Positions 10,229 through 23,814 of a DNA stretch of 64,000 nt are shown here, in pieces. The stretch's first letter is position 1. The number at the start of each line of letters is the position of its first letter. The translations under genes and the position numbers were made by a program. The notes under the pieces were generated by a model. The model saw only the letters and a program-made list of their open reading frames with translations, was not told the DNA's origin and ran no database searches. The stretch is from Phoma sp. XZ068 (taxonomy: Eukaryota; Ascomycota; Dothideomycetes; Pleosporales; Didymellaceae), in contig ML240445.1 of assembly GCA_004835665.1 (NCBI GenBank), positions 1,426,001 to 1,490,000 of the forward strand. The letters are read 5' to 3'.

Positions 10229-11953
10229 TTATGCATACTTTGAGACCTCAACCATAGCAACACTTTCGTTCTTTCCGTCCATACCTCCGGTCTCAAGGCC
10301 ACGTTCCTTCATGTTCGCAACGGCAACCTCACCAACGTCGACCGCATCCTCACCATCGAAGAACTTGGCGATTTCTTCCATGGGTGTGTATCTGCAGATA
10401 GGTCAGCACGTGTTGTATCAATTGCTTCTGTGTGGACCTGGGAACATACCTTGTTTCTACAATGTAGAAATAGACTACTGCAATCTCAAATGCAAGGAAC
10501 ACGCAGTAGAAGATGTAGTACTTCCACGCCAAAGCATCCAGTGCGATGCCGTTGACGAACTGATTGAAGAACAGCGCCGCAGTAACGCACGTGCTCATCC
10601 ATGTGAAACCCTTCGCTCGAAGACCGTACGGCAAGATCTCAGTCGTGTAGTTGGCCATCAGTCCAGACTTGATGTCGTAAAAGACGCCGTAGAAGAAGAT
10701 GATGGCGATGAAACCATGGCCGAGTTGAGGCTTGGGCGTGACTTCGTATCTAGCTGAGATGATGGTGAAGATGTTGAAGCAGACGAATGTTCCAATCGTT
10801 GAGATCAGGTAGATCGGACGACGACCCAGCTTGTCAATAAGGAACGCAAAACCGAAATTCTCGACAAGCGCGACTGTCTTCATGCCTCCGTTGATGCCGA
10901 GTTGGGTCTGAGGGTTCGTCATGCCAACGTTGTCCATCACATATTTCAAATAGTATGAGATGAGACCGTTGCCGGACCACTGGCTGAAGAAACCAATAGC
11001 GGTCAGAATGATGATTCGCTTGCGGTTTCCCTTGGTCTTGAAGAAGTCAGCCCAGCCGCTTTGTCCAGCCTGCTTGTCGAGTTCGATGGCGGCCTTGACT
11101 TCAGCAAACTCGAGCTGCACGAACTCATCGTTATCATTGCCCTCGCCGTGCCACTTGCCGAAGACAGCGAGAGCCTCGCTGTGGCGGTCTTTGTTGCAGA
11201 GCCAACGTGGGGATTCAGGCATGAAGAAGACACCAACGAGGATGATGATCGAGCAGATGGACTGGAGAAGCGAGGGAAGACGCCAGGACCAGTCACTCTA
11301 TATCATTGTTAGCCGTGTATACGAATATTAATGTTGATGGTTCTTACCTTGATCTGTAGAGTTCCATATGTAACCCATGAAGCAATAAAAGCGCCCGAAT
11401 GATAACTGGCTCCAGACAGCGTAACCAACACGGCGCGATCCTGTGGGTGTGCAATCTCCGCAATAAGCAACGGTGCACTATTCAGCATAATGGTATCGCC
11501 AAAGCCCAAAATCAGCCTGGCAGCGATAAACATGCCAATGTTCTGCGCTCCTGTTTGCAGCGCGACTGCCACAAGCATAATCACCGAACCGAGAACGATA
11601 CCCATCTTTCGTCCCTTCCAGTCAATCAGGTATGGCACGATGGGCAGTCCAATCAGTGAACCAAGCGACATTGCGCTGTTGAAGAAGCCGAGCATTGCAC
11701 CGCGCGGCACGCCAAAGTAGGATTGCCAGTAGCTGAGCGATTGAAGACCGTTCATCATCGAGCCGTCGAAGCCATTGGCGGTGTTTGTCAGAATCAGGAT
11801 GACGATGTAGAAGTAGAGAAGGCGGTGGTTTGGCCGCTTCCACCATTTTACACGTTCGAAGGCGCGACCGGCGAAGAAGAAATGGCCCTTTGGTGGCTTC
11901 ACAGGCACAATCTTCTGCGTCGACGCTGGGGGGCGGCGGAGGCGGGTTCCCAT
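10229..11953 (-). CDS. MFS sugar transporter (hexose/lactose permease-like)
   Basis: Exons 11348-11953, 10450-11297 and 10229-10391 give 538 residues; the last exon, RYTPMEEIAKFFDG to the TAA at 10229, is easy to miss because the frame also runs into the intron. Sugar-porter signatures are present: NGFDGSMMNGLQ in TM1, DWKGRKMGIVLG between TM2 and TM3, ARLILGFGDTIM, PESPRWLCNK after TM6, IDKLGRRPIYL and ETRYTPMEEIA at the end of TM12. About twelve membrane segments are expected. It most resembles the fungal LAC12-like/hexose branch of plasma-membrane proton symporters. The exact sugar cannot be told. Confidence 0.88.
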
Positions 11954-14900
11954 GTTGGCGAAGCGGTGGAAGATGTTATCGTAGTCTGTGACTGGGAGTC
12001 TTGAGGGAATAACTCCTTGCTTCCAGAGGGAGATTGGTTTACACTCTTGATTTTATATCACATTGTCCTCAAGATCAACCCTCGCTGTCGTTGCCGATGT
12101 CCTGCGGGTGCAATCAGCCGGCAAGCGCAGCAATTGGTGGGCGCCCTTTCTTTCAGAAATCTTGTGGTAGCCAAGTAGGTTGAAGACGCACTTTTGCCTG
12201 ATATCTTCCCCGCAAGATCCTTCCATTGGCAGCCTGAACTTTGCGAATTCGCTGTGTCGTCTAGATATGGCAATAGAAATGGTAGATTGTCGCGCTTATG
12301 CAACCCACTAATTGCATCGCGGACGGTGGTGTACTTGCATTGTTCCTGAACCCGCCAATGACTTGCCAGGCGAATGCTAAAGTCCAGGCTCGACATTCGT
12401 TATGTTCGCAAGCCTGCACTAACGTGCCCATGGAGACTTGGGGTAAACTCCCCACTTTTCGTGGGTTTGCGGGGTACAAGCGACGAACGTCCCTCAGGAT
12501 CAATCTCCAAGTCTTTAGCCGCAAGGCCTTGGTATGTCGCATCTAAGCCCGTTTGCTGGGTCTCTCAAACCAAAAGCCCTCATGACAATTGCGAAAAATG
12601 GGAATACCATGGATTCATGCCAGCGCGCATCTGGACCCACTCCAGAGCTCGAGATACTTCTGACTTCGATAAAGTGTCGAGGATGATGGAGAGATGTTTG
12701 ATCGAAAAACTCAGGATCTACTGCAAGGACGGGCAGTCATTTATCCTCGGAATTATCTCGTATAATCCACACTGCCGAGGTAGACGCTCCTTCAACGCAC
12801 CTCTACCGAACAACAACTCGGTCTGCTTTCGCATGCTATCGCCGACGGTGTTTGACAGAGCTTGATTGGTGGCGCAAGAGGGTTGGTTGAGAGAGTCTAA
12901 GACTGTTCTAGCTTTCCTGCTCTTGTCTTTTAGTGCTTGTAGTTGGGGATCGCCGTATCAACAGTGAAGACTTCAACTCTCGCTTTCCTGCATCATCCTC
13001 AGATGCGAAGACTCCCATGATGGATCTGAAAAAAAACCTTCCCGCTTGGCTCATTCAACTCTTCCTTGTTGAACTGGCTGCTTCCTTGTCACCTACGCTG
13101 AAGTATGCGGGATCTGAGTAATGATGAGCTCAAGACGTCCTGGCCAATCTTTGAGCCGATATTCTGCTGAGCGCTCAATTCGCTTCTTTGACGATCCGAA
13201 TGATAATTCTGTAGGCAGGTATCGATTACAAGACCCACATGAAGCGATGCTTATCTTTATACGCCACAAACATATCCTGATAATTGTGATGTAGATGATG
13301 GAGACCAGCTCTTACAGGAATATCTTCCAGACAGCTAAGGAATTTGTCGTTCCGTCATGCGTAAACTTTCTGCAAAGGTTTGGCTCTAGCTCTGCTGATG
13401 TACTATCATTTAATCTGCTCTCTTGTTCTAAAATAAGACTAAATTTTATGCCCATGACGTCCGGTACTTCTAGCAGCATCCTCCTAAACAGTTGCAGGCT
13501 GTGGTAGAAGGAGGTACATACCTTACTAATGAATACCTGCTGTTCGATGTTTTTGTGGTTTTGCTTTGCCAGCATAGATTACGCAGAAGGCTGTCGGGGA
13601 AGTGTGATAGTCGCACAACTTGCCGCCCCAAAGCATATAGTGATCTTCCTTGTTAGTCTCAGTAGACGTAGAACGGTTAGTAAGAGCGGAGTCAGATCGC
13701 ATGATCCAGGAGCATTTGATATACCAATGTTCACCACCGTCTTATATTGAAACTTAGTGATTCACATGTAGTACCGAAAACGTGATCATCGAAGCCTGGA
13801 TTCACAATGTCGATCCCGTTATCTCCAACACTTGACCCTTTTCCTCTACGCAAGACAGTGCTGGAGATCTCAACATGCTATTGTCACGGATAGCCAGCGT
13901 TGCACAGCTCACGGCAGTTGTGAGTGGCGGCTGCAAGCGTTGATACAACTCCCAGAATGATGTGACATGCTGACACTATACGCCATCTCTTAAGCCATGC
14001 AGTTCGATCTTGCCGCCGTCTATGCCACGTTGATAGGATCAACGAGTCAGACAGCTCTGTGGCAGCATTGGCACTTGAATCGTGAGCACTACTCATTAGT
14101 ACACGATCAATTTTGGGGTGACGTAGGCGTCTCCGGCTCCAGGATAGGACACAACTTGCATATGGTTCTGGCTCGATACCCATGTTGACCGGTGAGGTAA
14201 CACAAACTGAGGCCTTCTCATATGCATTGCTTGCTGTTTATGGACATACGGTGTGAGTAATTAAGCCCTTCACAGTTCGTACGATGAGTCGGGCAGACCT
14301 TCGCAGGCTGCAACACTGTCTAGGCCAGGCTCTGCGCCAGGCAGGCTTCATGCGCACATGAGGGCGAGTACTATTAAGTACCGTCAGGAAGCCGAGATGC
14401 ATGCGTTGCCTTCAGAGCTGTGAGACCCTGCCAATTTCTGAGCTAGATTTGCATTGCCTAAGGTTTATGGTGTCATGATGTGGTGGGTGTCTTGACCCAC
14501 TGATTCGTTCTAGGGGGGGGGTCTTGATTCCATAGCTTGTCGCTTATGGTGGCAGCGGGCTTATTACTATCAATAGCCTGCGCATCGTTGGCGGAGAACT
14601 CCTAAAGCGTCAGTGATGTCCTACGCCAAGGCCCACCTGATCTTGGTGGTTGAGCTTCGTACATCGTGTACAATCTCCTCTTTGGGCATCGAGATGTTCG
14701 CAAGGCCGCCCTCTCCACAACTCCACAATTGGACAAGGACCTAATAACTCTACGCTGACTGTGCTGTGCGTTGCAGGACCAAAATGTCCGCGGGATACTG
14801 TTTGTCGGAAAAGCGATCTATCGTTGGCCTGGATGCCGCAAAGTTTCCGCTGACGGATGAGCGTCAATGGTCAGCTTTGTGAAAGGCTTCGATGCGGCAA

Positions 14901-16342
14901 AAAGAGCGATAAGCCGGCAAGGCTGTCGCTGTACAAGCAAGGCACCCACAAACATGTGGAGAACATCTGCGGTCCGACCGCCACTTCCCAAAGCAACTGG
15001 CCAACAGCTTTGCACACGCGTTCAATATTGATGGTGCCGGTGGACCCGCTGCAGCTCGGAGGAGCCCGTTCTGAGTTTGAGCATCATCACATGTCCATCC
15101 TCAGATGCTAGCAACAAAAACCCATTTTGTGTATGTCCAGTAACAATGGGAAGATGAGAAAGCTTGAGTGGAACTCATGTCAAAGTATCGTCGCGTAAAT
15201 GTTCCGCATGTTGCCGCTTTCCGAGGGAGGCCTAAACTCGTCTCCGGAGCTTAGCCCCATGATTGTTGCAACCTTGAGTTGACTACCTCGCACTAACATA
15301 TCCCCATCATTCAACAAATCACCGTTCCCCATTGCGCCTGCAAGGCTTCATGTGGCCTTGCCGAACGTGCATGCTGTGCTGTCATGAGGTCGCATATCTG
15401 AAAGCTGCATCGACTCATAAGTACCTAGGTAGGCGACTAGAGTGCCCAGGGTAAGCGCTGCGCAGGTACAAGGATGCCTCCAAAGTTCTGGTAGTCGGTA
15501 GCGAGAGCCTGAAGTTCTTTACGTGAAACATATCTGAATTCGGACATGTACAGTCACCCTGAAGCCGTTCTTCCAGAATACGAGAACTCAGCGCTCCCCC
15601 TGGACCAGTCGATCAATCCAGGCACATCAGGACTGGTGAGATTACTGAGGGAAATAATAGCGGTGATCACTGATGCTGTACCATGGTAGATGTATCAAGC
15701 GGCACAGCGCTCCGTAGTGCCTGCATCGATGGCCTCGACGTTGAAGCGGTCCGCTCGCTTAGCGTCTCCGGATATTGATTGAGGAGATCCATACCCGGGG
15801 GCGATCGGATTCGCGCTCGTGCCCGCCACGGTCAAATTATCGTGAACATAACGCGATTGCAGTACAATGGCACGCTAACACCCGTGTTACTTGAGGGCCT
15901 CGTATTTCCTTCTCCCTGAGCTTCGGTTGTAGAAGGCGCAGCACGTGTGGACGGCGAATTGTGAAATGCACAAGAGGCTGCAGCTAAGGAAGCGAGCGAG
16001 ACCAAGATTGACAGGGATTATCGGTAGGGGTCAAGGACAGCTTGCGGAGCCATACGCTGTGGCACAGTGTGGATGGATAGTCATGACCAACGCCTGCAGC
16101 ATACTGCTCCCAAAATCCTGGAGTGACAGCAGGATCACAGCATTATGATACCACAATAGAGTTCACAGGGGTCGCGATGCCCTGACTGATGCAGAGTTGG
16201 TCTTAGATGGAGATTTTCATAATTACTTGTACGTATCTACTGTATGCAATGCGGTCTTATACTATTGACCAAGAAATAAATCGCTATACCGAGAGATTGA
16301 TGATTCGAAGGCCGTGGTTTCCTGGTTACAGGATCTCGACCT
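11954..16342. other. Long gene-poor stretch
   Basis: About 4.4 kb with no gene I can support. Open frames are short, overlap on both strands and lack domain signatures or plausible intron chains. Simple features include a run of nine Gs near 14513-14521. The composition is not obviously AT-rich, so heavy repeat-induced mutation is not evident by eye. It could hold regulatory DNA, non-coding RNA or fully decayed sequence. Confidence 0.45.
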
Positions 16343-17595
16343 TTAGAAATGACCACCGGCCTTCTTGCAAGCCGAGACTGAGGCTGTAGGAGTAATGGTA
16401 GTGTGCCTCGTGAAAGTGGCCCCCCATGTAGTGGTTATCGTAGTAGTAGCCCATCCAATGGTAAGGCGAGTCTTTGTATGTGGCGGTAACGTTGTTGTGT
16501 GAGTATAAACCCCCGAGAAGACAGTGGCTGGAGGTAGCTCGGATGTGCTAGTCGAAGTGGAGAGAACGGTTTCTGTAGTAGTGATTGCTTCGGCAGTAAT
16601 GGTTGTCGTTGTTGTAATGGGTGTCAAGGCTGTAAGAGTTGTTGTTGGGACATCTGGCGCGCGACGCTGGAGGCGCTGCGCCTTTGCGTTGCGTCTCTGC
16701 TTGGCTGCTTCAACGCGCGCGCGTGCCCATTCATAGTCGACGACACGGTCAGATCGACGCATGTAGCGATTCTTCGAGATAGTGGTAGGCGTGGCCAGGG
16801 CAGCAGGGTGGAGGCGTGTTGGAGTGTATTGACAAGGCTTATCCGGCTGCGGGTGACCAGGCATTGTGCAGGTAGCGGTAGCTGTCTGGGTAGTAGTAAC
16901 AATCACTCGAGTGCCTTCTAACTTGGTCTTGGTTAAGGTCTTTGTTGAGGTAGTGGTGACTGCCATGGGAGTGATGGTCTTGGTCTCCTTGGCAGTTGAG
17001 CTTGGGAGGGTCACGGTTGTGAAGGGCCCAACCTCAGTCACGAGTAGTGACGTTGTGGTCGTTGTTATGGTCGTTACTGGAAGAGTCGTCGTGCTGACCG
17101 TCATCGTTGGCGTATATGTGCTTGTCACTTGCGGGCCCAACGTAAGGTAGAGATCTGGAAGTGTCAATGGGTGCGGACTTGAGAAACTAACAAGGATTAC
17201 GCACCTCGCTGCCACGCAAAGGGCTGAGCTGGGTAGGCGCCATTGTTACCAAGTATCAGAAGGAGCCAGTGCCCAGAAGACATCTGGTCTTTCTGAATTG
17301 GGCATTTCGATAGCTGATTTGTATCTGCTGGGGTTGTAGGAATCTCATCACACAGGTATTCGATATTATCAGGATCGACAAGCAGGATGTCCGCTACATC
17401 CGTATTGCACCCTTTGAAAGTGGAAACACTGGTGAAAGGATCGGTGGAAAGCGAGTTAATGAAATACTGGCCCTCGTCGACAAAATCCACGCCGTAAGAG
17501 TAGCAGATCGAGTCGGGGTCATACACATCGTCTGAGATGGCAACCGAGAGCAGAGCAGCAAAGGTTGCTAGGGACAGATATCGAGAGACAGACAT
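16343..17595 (-). CDS. Secreted Thr-rich hypothetical protein
   Basis: Exons 17205-17595 and 16343-17154 give 400 residues. The N-terminus MSVSRYLSLATFAALLSVAI is a clear signal peptide. Residues 25-130 form a Cys-containing domain (CYSYGVDF, FKGCNTD, YLCDEI, KCPIQK) with a conserved-looking HWLLLILGNNG. The rest is Thr/Ser/Pro-rich, suited to O-glycosylation as in cell-wall or surface proteins, interrupted by a basic segment (AKQRRNAKAQRLQRRAP) whose Arg-Arg could be cut by a Kex2-like protease. I see no GPI signal. The family is unknown to me and the function is not inferred. Confidence 0.75.
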
Positions 17596-19749
17596 GACGA
17601 ACTATGGTAGTTCAAGATAATAGCCAAATAATGATGGGAAATATATTGTGTCTTAGGGCAGTGAGCGCGGGCAGTGTGGTCTTTTGTACCTCACCATCAA
17701 CACCAGGCCAACAGGCTACAAGTCCTATCATTGTCTTGCCTTAGTGTTCCGTATGCTAGATACGATTGTTGACCGAGCAGATTCTTGGTCAGACGGCTTG
17801 ACGAACTGCAAATAGCTATCCGCAAGTGCGTCTCAAGTGACCAAGTGGAATCAATACATGAGGGGCTGAGAGAATGGGGCATGTTGGCGGGCGGCCCGCG
17901 GTAAGCTCACAAGCATTGACGCCTGCGTGCATCTGCATTTCATCGAAATATGGGTAGTGAGAGTTTGGTGAGGCCGAAGTTCTGCGTTGTGGATGCAAGC
18001 AAGGAAGCCACGCCCTGCAGCAAAGCCACTCGGAACCTTAATCCAATCAGCACCGAATTGCCCTTGCACATTTAGCGCGAAGACCCGTCCCCAATTTTAG
18101 GCTTCACGTCACCACATTCTCCCAATCCACTTGCACGTACTTGCAGCTGATCTGACCCGACAAACACGGTGTTACGTCGTGTGACAGGCTTTGGCGATTA
18201 TGAAGGCTTGATGATTGAAGCTCAGCAAGACTGTTGTCGCGCTAAGGCACACACCCTCGATCTCGCCGCTTGAACCTTAACATCACAATTCCGTATTTCC
18301 GCCGTGCTCCCGATCCTGGGTTCCCTCGCCTTCAACTACCTGGATGAAATTGGGACAACCCGTTAGTCTGACCGTCACTAGTGCGTAGCGACGGTCAGAT
18401 GAAGCATCTCGACCTCCTTTTTCAGGGTCATGCAACTGAGCTACACAGCATATTCAAACAGTAAGTCATACCACGTTCTGCGAGGCGATGTCATACAAAG
18501 TACCCCCAGACATCCGGGTCCAGGATCCCCTGCCTGCTGAGCCTTATGATGCTGGGGAATTGCAGGAAACATGGTCAATCACATTGTAGAGCCATGGTAA
18601 GCGACGAGACGGGCCATTCTGAACCAGCTCGCCAGCCTCGTTGTGCACCATGTCTTAGCTGTTGTGTTCCATGTCTTAGACTTATCCACCAGGTACCTGC
18701 GGATGCGAGGAACCTAATCAGACTCTCGCGTTGCTACTGCATACTTTCTTGGCGGCGGACCGGCCGGCCCTAAGTCTATCCTCTCACCGGCTTTCTAGCG
18801 CTTCGCGAAGTCCTACCAATTAGGCTTTCCCGACTATACGGCCATCCACTCTTTGCAAAAGCCTCATTTGACCCCTGTCATATCATTGATGTCAATCACA
18901 ACGCTTGCGGATACTGGATGCCGTCCACTCTACTTCCCCATGGCTTTGTCACCGCGAACAACAAGCGATGTGGCGCTGCCACTACACTGTTCGTCTTAAT
19001 CGATTTCAACAAAAAGTGTTCATGGTGAGCTCTGACGACAATAAATCAATAGATCATGCATGATCTCATACGAGATTCCAGCAGACCCACAACCTAGGAC
19101 CAGGTGAACACCCTGCAGACAGTAATGAAGCTTGACGGTGGCTGCCAATGAATATTGGAAAGCGCTTAGCATTTTCCCCAGAAGCAGTACATTAGTGCAC
19201 TGTTAGCGGACTTTAGCTGACCTCACACTTCTAGCGTTAATGCTTTCACTGCCGGCATTCTCGTACCCATCCTGTGCAGGCTTGCAGTACGCTATCATGT
19301 GGACTGTCAGTAGGCTGTCAACCTGAAAATAGACCCACCACACGTTCACACGACCAAGCTGATAGTAAATCCACGCATCGAGCCGTCCCCGTGCATTAGG
19401 CCCTCGATTGTCAGACTTGGCTCGTGGGCAGTATTCCAAGCACCCTTCTCGCCCCATGTCGAGGCAATCCATCGAATATTGGCACTGCTGTACGGATGCT
19501 GCAGCCTTGGCATTCTCCTGATTGTACCACGCCAGGCGAGCCAGGCTAGCGTCCATCGAACATCGCCGCGACCACCATTGACAGATGAATGGAGAAAAGT
19601 CTTCGATATAAATGAGCCTTGACCTTTCTGTTTGGTCTTCAAGTCAACCAGGGCGCTCACTCTTTCCTAACCTGCTCCAGTCGCTTTACTTCCACATCCT
19701 TTGTTCCTTCATCACCTCCTCGCAGTCTCTAACAAGGCCAGCAACAGTT
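17596..19749. other. Gene-poor stretch and laccase promoter
   Basis: No gene recognised over about 2.1 kb. A TATA-like element, TATAAAT at about 19607-19613, sits some 140 bases upstream of the laccase ATG and is a plausible core promoter. Pyrimidine-rich sequence follows it. Confidence 0.4.
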
Positions 19750-21574
19750 ATGTTGTTTCACTCGTTAGCCTACTGGCTATCTGCCGGCTCCCTTGCATTT
19801 GCTAGTGTCATTCCTGCTTCTCTGGTCGAAAGACAAGACGGTGCTTGCACGAACACGCCTCGAACACGCCAATGTTGGAGTGATGGATACAGCATATCCA
19901 CAGATTTCGATGCAAAGGCCCCTCCGGCTGGCACAACCGTCACTGTATGTCCTAAACGCCAATATTGACCTATGTTACTAAGAGCAGTCAGTACAATCTT
20001 GAGATTACAAATGTGACGAGACCGCACCTGGACGGAACTCCTGGGACCCGGGATTTTCAACTGATCAACGGCCAATATCCTGGACCAACTATCCGAGCAA
20101 AGTGGGGTGACACGATTGTCGTCAATGTCAAGAACAGCATGCAAGATAATGGTACCGGCATTCACTGGCACGGTATTCGCCAACTCAACAGCTGTCAGCA
20201 CGATGGCGTACCGGGAATTACGGAGTGCCCAATTGCTCCCGGGAAGTCCCGTCAATACAGATTCAAAGCTACTCAGTTCGGCACGACCTGGTACCACTCT
20301 CATTGGTCTGCTCAGTACGGTGACGGTGTGCTCGGAACTATGATCATTGATGGGCCAGCCACGGCCAACTACGACGAGGACTTAGGCGTCCTGCCAATTA
20401 CAGACTACTACTACACCCCGGCATTCACGCTCAACGAAGTAGCGCAGCACTCGCAAACAGGTCCTCCTCTTCCCGACAATATCCTCGTCAACGGCACCCA
20501 TATTAATGCGAACGGTGGAGGCAGTTACGCCAAGATGACGGTCACCAAGGGCAAGAAGTACCGCATCAGGATCATCAATACCTCCGTGGATAGCACTTTT
20601 AGTGTCTCCCTTGATGGACACCCGTTTACGGTCATGACAGCCGACTTTGTGCCTATCAAGACTTACATCACTACCCAGTTGACGCTTGCCATTGGCCAAC
20701 GATACGATGTAATGATCGATGCAAACCAGACTGTGGACAACTATTGGTTCCGCGTATCCTGTGGAACAGACTGTGGAGGAAATAATATACTCGCCACAGG
20801 CATCCAGCTGGGCGCAATTCTCTCGTACTCTGGTGCCTCCAACAACAACCCCACTACTACTGGCGTCACCATGCGGACCACATGCATCGATGAGGATCGA
20901 TTCAGCCTTGTCCCATTTGTCCTAAATACTGTGCCCTCGTCTGCCGTAGGTACTGCTGGCAAAATCGATCTCAAGCTCCAAGGTGGAAACGTGGTCCGCT
21001 GGCTTCTCAATGGTACAACAATGATCGTCGATTGGAACAATCCTACGCTCGAGACAACACTTGCTGGATCGAGCAATTTCTATCCAAACAACAACATCCA
21101 TGAGATGTCGACTAGTGATTGGTACATATGGTATATCGAGTCAACGGATGCGTTCCAGCTTCCCCATCCTATTCATCTTCATGGACACGACTTCTACGTT
21201 GTCGGCGAAGGCTCTGGACAATGGGACGGCTCAGTAAGCAGTTTGAACCTGAATAATCCTCTACGCCGTGATACTACAACGATGCCAGTGGGCGGTCATC
21301 TGGTGCTTGCGTTCCCTGCGGACAACCCGGGAACGTGGGTGGTAAGTGCCCCATATATACATCAGGAGAGCGCTTTGCTAATAAATCCATGTAGATGCAT
21401 TGCCACATTGCATGGCACGCTAGTCAGGGACTTGCTTTGCAGTTCCTCGAGCGCAAGGGCGAGATTCAGAGCGCCATTGGAAGCACAACGGATTTTAAGC
21501 AGGGATGTGACGAGTGGGATGGATACTGGTTCGATGGGAACCATCCGTACAACCAGACCGACTCTGGCCTTTAG
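19750..21574 (+). CDS. Laccase (multicopper oxidase, ascomycete type)
   Basis: Exons 19750-19944, 19992-21341 and 21395-21574 give 574 residues. A signal peptide (LAYWLSAGSLAFASVIPA) precedes a Val-Glu-Arg-Gln pro-region. The four copper-binding signatures are present: GIHWHGI; TWYHSHWSAQYGDGVLG; HPIHLHGHDF; and MHCHIAWHASQGLALQF across the last splice junction. The residue ten after the type-1 copper Cys is Leu, which implies a moderate redox potential. The chain ends exactly at DSGL, the C-terminal plug of ascomycete laccases that is usually exposed only after a further extension is cleaved. Laccases oxidise phenols using O2 outside the cell, in lignin or pigment chemistry. Confidence 0.95.
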
Positions 21575-23814
21575 AAAACTGCAATTCGGCTTTTTCTTCT
21601 TTGTTGATTTATTGGAATCTAGGCTTGCACGCCTCGAGCTGATTACAGAGCCTTTACGTCTCACTACGTATATTGCATAAGCACATACCCTTGTCATCAA
21701 AGTAAATATCTTGTTATATGAATCTGACCGTACTTTATTGCCATATTTGAACCCCTGGTCGAATGATGTGCCTACATCCTGATCAGTCTCCAAGTCTGTC
21801 TCGCAGTAAACTTGTTCTCAAATGGCCCTACAGACTCTTCTGCAAAGCCAAGTTCAATACGCTCTTTTTCATTATGTTAGTGAAATTGCACAGTACCATC
21901 GTTAAGTATTCTGAAGACATGTGTATCCCCTATTCCCCCCAGGTGGCCCAGTCGCAATTCCTCAACCTCGACCTCATAATTGTGAAGCCTCACAGCATCC
22001 AGGACTCCACCGTTCTTAAGTGCGGATCTGCTATTTATTTGGTCATTCTCGTAGACATTGCCCTGTTCCTTGGTTACAAAGTCTTGATAAAAGACAAACA
22101 GGCGAGGGTTAGACTGTCGCAGGCTTATGAGAGGTAGTGTAGTTGCAATTAAATGTACTCAACATCAGGTACTCGTAACACAGGACTGACAAGAAGCCAC
22201 ATAGAATTAGTCCAAGCAGGTATTTCGCGATTAATATATATGATCGTTAAGAATTGTTCTGCTTAAAGCCAGGTCTTGTTGTATCAATGTGCGGATATCC
22301 TGTTGTCTTTTTGATCACATTTAAAACTAATCCAACTGACATTCGCTTATTATCGGCTAAAGAAAACTGATCTAATTCTACAATTATGTACAGGATCGTA
22401 CAGAGCCGGTGATGACACCAGTATGATTCTATCTCCCAACCATTGCAGATGGAATACGCACTGATGAGTCATAATGTCACCTATAACCATATGACATTGA
22501 AAATAAGGCCTTGCGTTCGCTCAGATCTGTATAAGCAACGTATCGGCGGATAGTAGTTAGGTGGGTCACCACTAGTGACTCCCTCTGTCGCTGTGAATCT
22601 GCAAGGGAAGATTGCTTTTTGTTACAATACATTGTAAATTTTTAATCGTGCACAGAAAACAGGGCACGAATTACTACTATAATGATACTAAGGAGCTTAG
22701 TAACAACCAGTAAATCGTGCCTGATACATCCGAGGGTGCACGTGAATCCGCTCGACGTCCAATCAAGCTAAGCGGGGAGGGACCGACTTTTGGTCAACTT
22801 ATCTGGAGCGGGTTGGCTAACGATGGAACTTGGTTTCTCTTCACGGTAGCAGTATAGCCAGCATATATACAAGATATGAGCCGTAAGCGGCGGCCCTTTT
22901 CCGTAGCTTACACTGGTGAGGTAGGGAATCTGGCGCAAGTTTAAGATAAGAACTACCGCATTTGAGCCTTCACTTCAGCTGAACACTGCTCACTACCCCG
23001 TTCATAGTGAAAGAAGTACTAGATCGAGTCAATTGGGTTGGGTTTTCGTATCCCGAGTCAGAGTCGTGCCGTTGCCCTGACACGTCATTCGCTAACGAAT
23101 GGTAAAAGCTTCGTGCTATGTAACACTATGTATGCTTAGATATGCTTCCCAAAGCTTGCTTGCACCTCTTGGTACAGATTTAGAATTGGCGGTGACCCCA
23201 CAACGGCCATTGTGTTTGATATGGATCCTGCTGAGCTAAATGCTTCAACCTCCTTTTCCTCTACCAGGCGCCCCTCAAAACATTGCCGCAAATGAACGGG
23301 GGGTTCTCCCGTTTCAATTAGGGCCTTGAAGTTTGGTCCGCGATTAGGCTTCTTTGTGGTCATATCAACAGTCCCCGAATGATTAGATTCAACTTCGTAG
23401 CGGTTGAATTGGACCGTTTATCGGCGTTGTTTTAGAACAGAGTAGGAAAGGATCCGGCCCCTCTGATAATGTGTTCGCTGCACGTTGAAGCTATCGAACC
23501 ATATATTGAACCAAAAGTGAGCCAGATTATTCTCGTATTATGGCACACTGCATCAAGTCCTGGTAAGCCACCTGTTGATTGAGGAGTTTCATCCAATGTA
23601 GCTGTTGGGATAGTCGCTGACATTTGATGCCGTCATGAAGTTGAATCACTTGTGCCGCCAGTACCAATCGATTCGACCACATACAGCTTGCGAGAAGTAT
23701 AAGTATGACCGTCAAAGCCACTCAGTTTCTAATCACTTCTGTTGACATCAACATCTGCAGCCAACAATCAATCATAAACCCCTTCTATTAAGGATTCCTA
23801 CATCCACTGCCATT
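21575..23814. other. Gene-poor, somewhat AT-rich stretch
   Basis: About 2.2 kb without a supported gene. It is visibly richer in TA steps than the flanks, which would fit old repeat-induced mutation. A 75-codon frame on the minus strand (23136-23363, ATG start) may be a fragment but resembles nothing I know. Confidence 0.4.

Noticed and set aside
12374..12865. 163-codon plus-strand frame
   Set aside because: Random-looking composition, no domain, and competing frames of similar length.
16866..17150. Val-rich plus-strand frame
   Set aside because: It is the mirror of the Thr-rich secreted protein on the minus strand.
23136..23363. 75-codon minus-strand frame with ATG
   Set aside because: Too short, with no signal peptide, family or convincing splice partners; may be a fragment.
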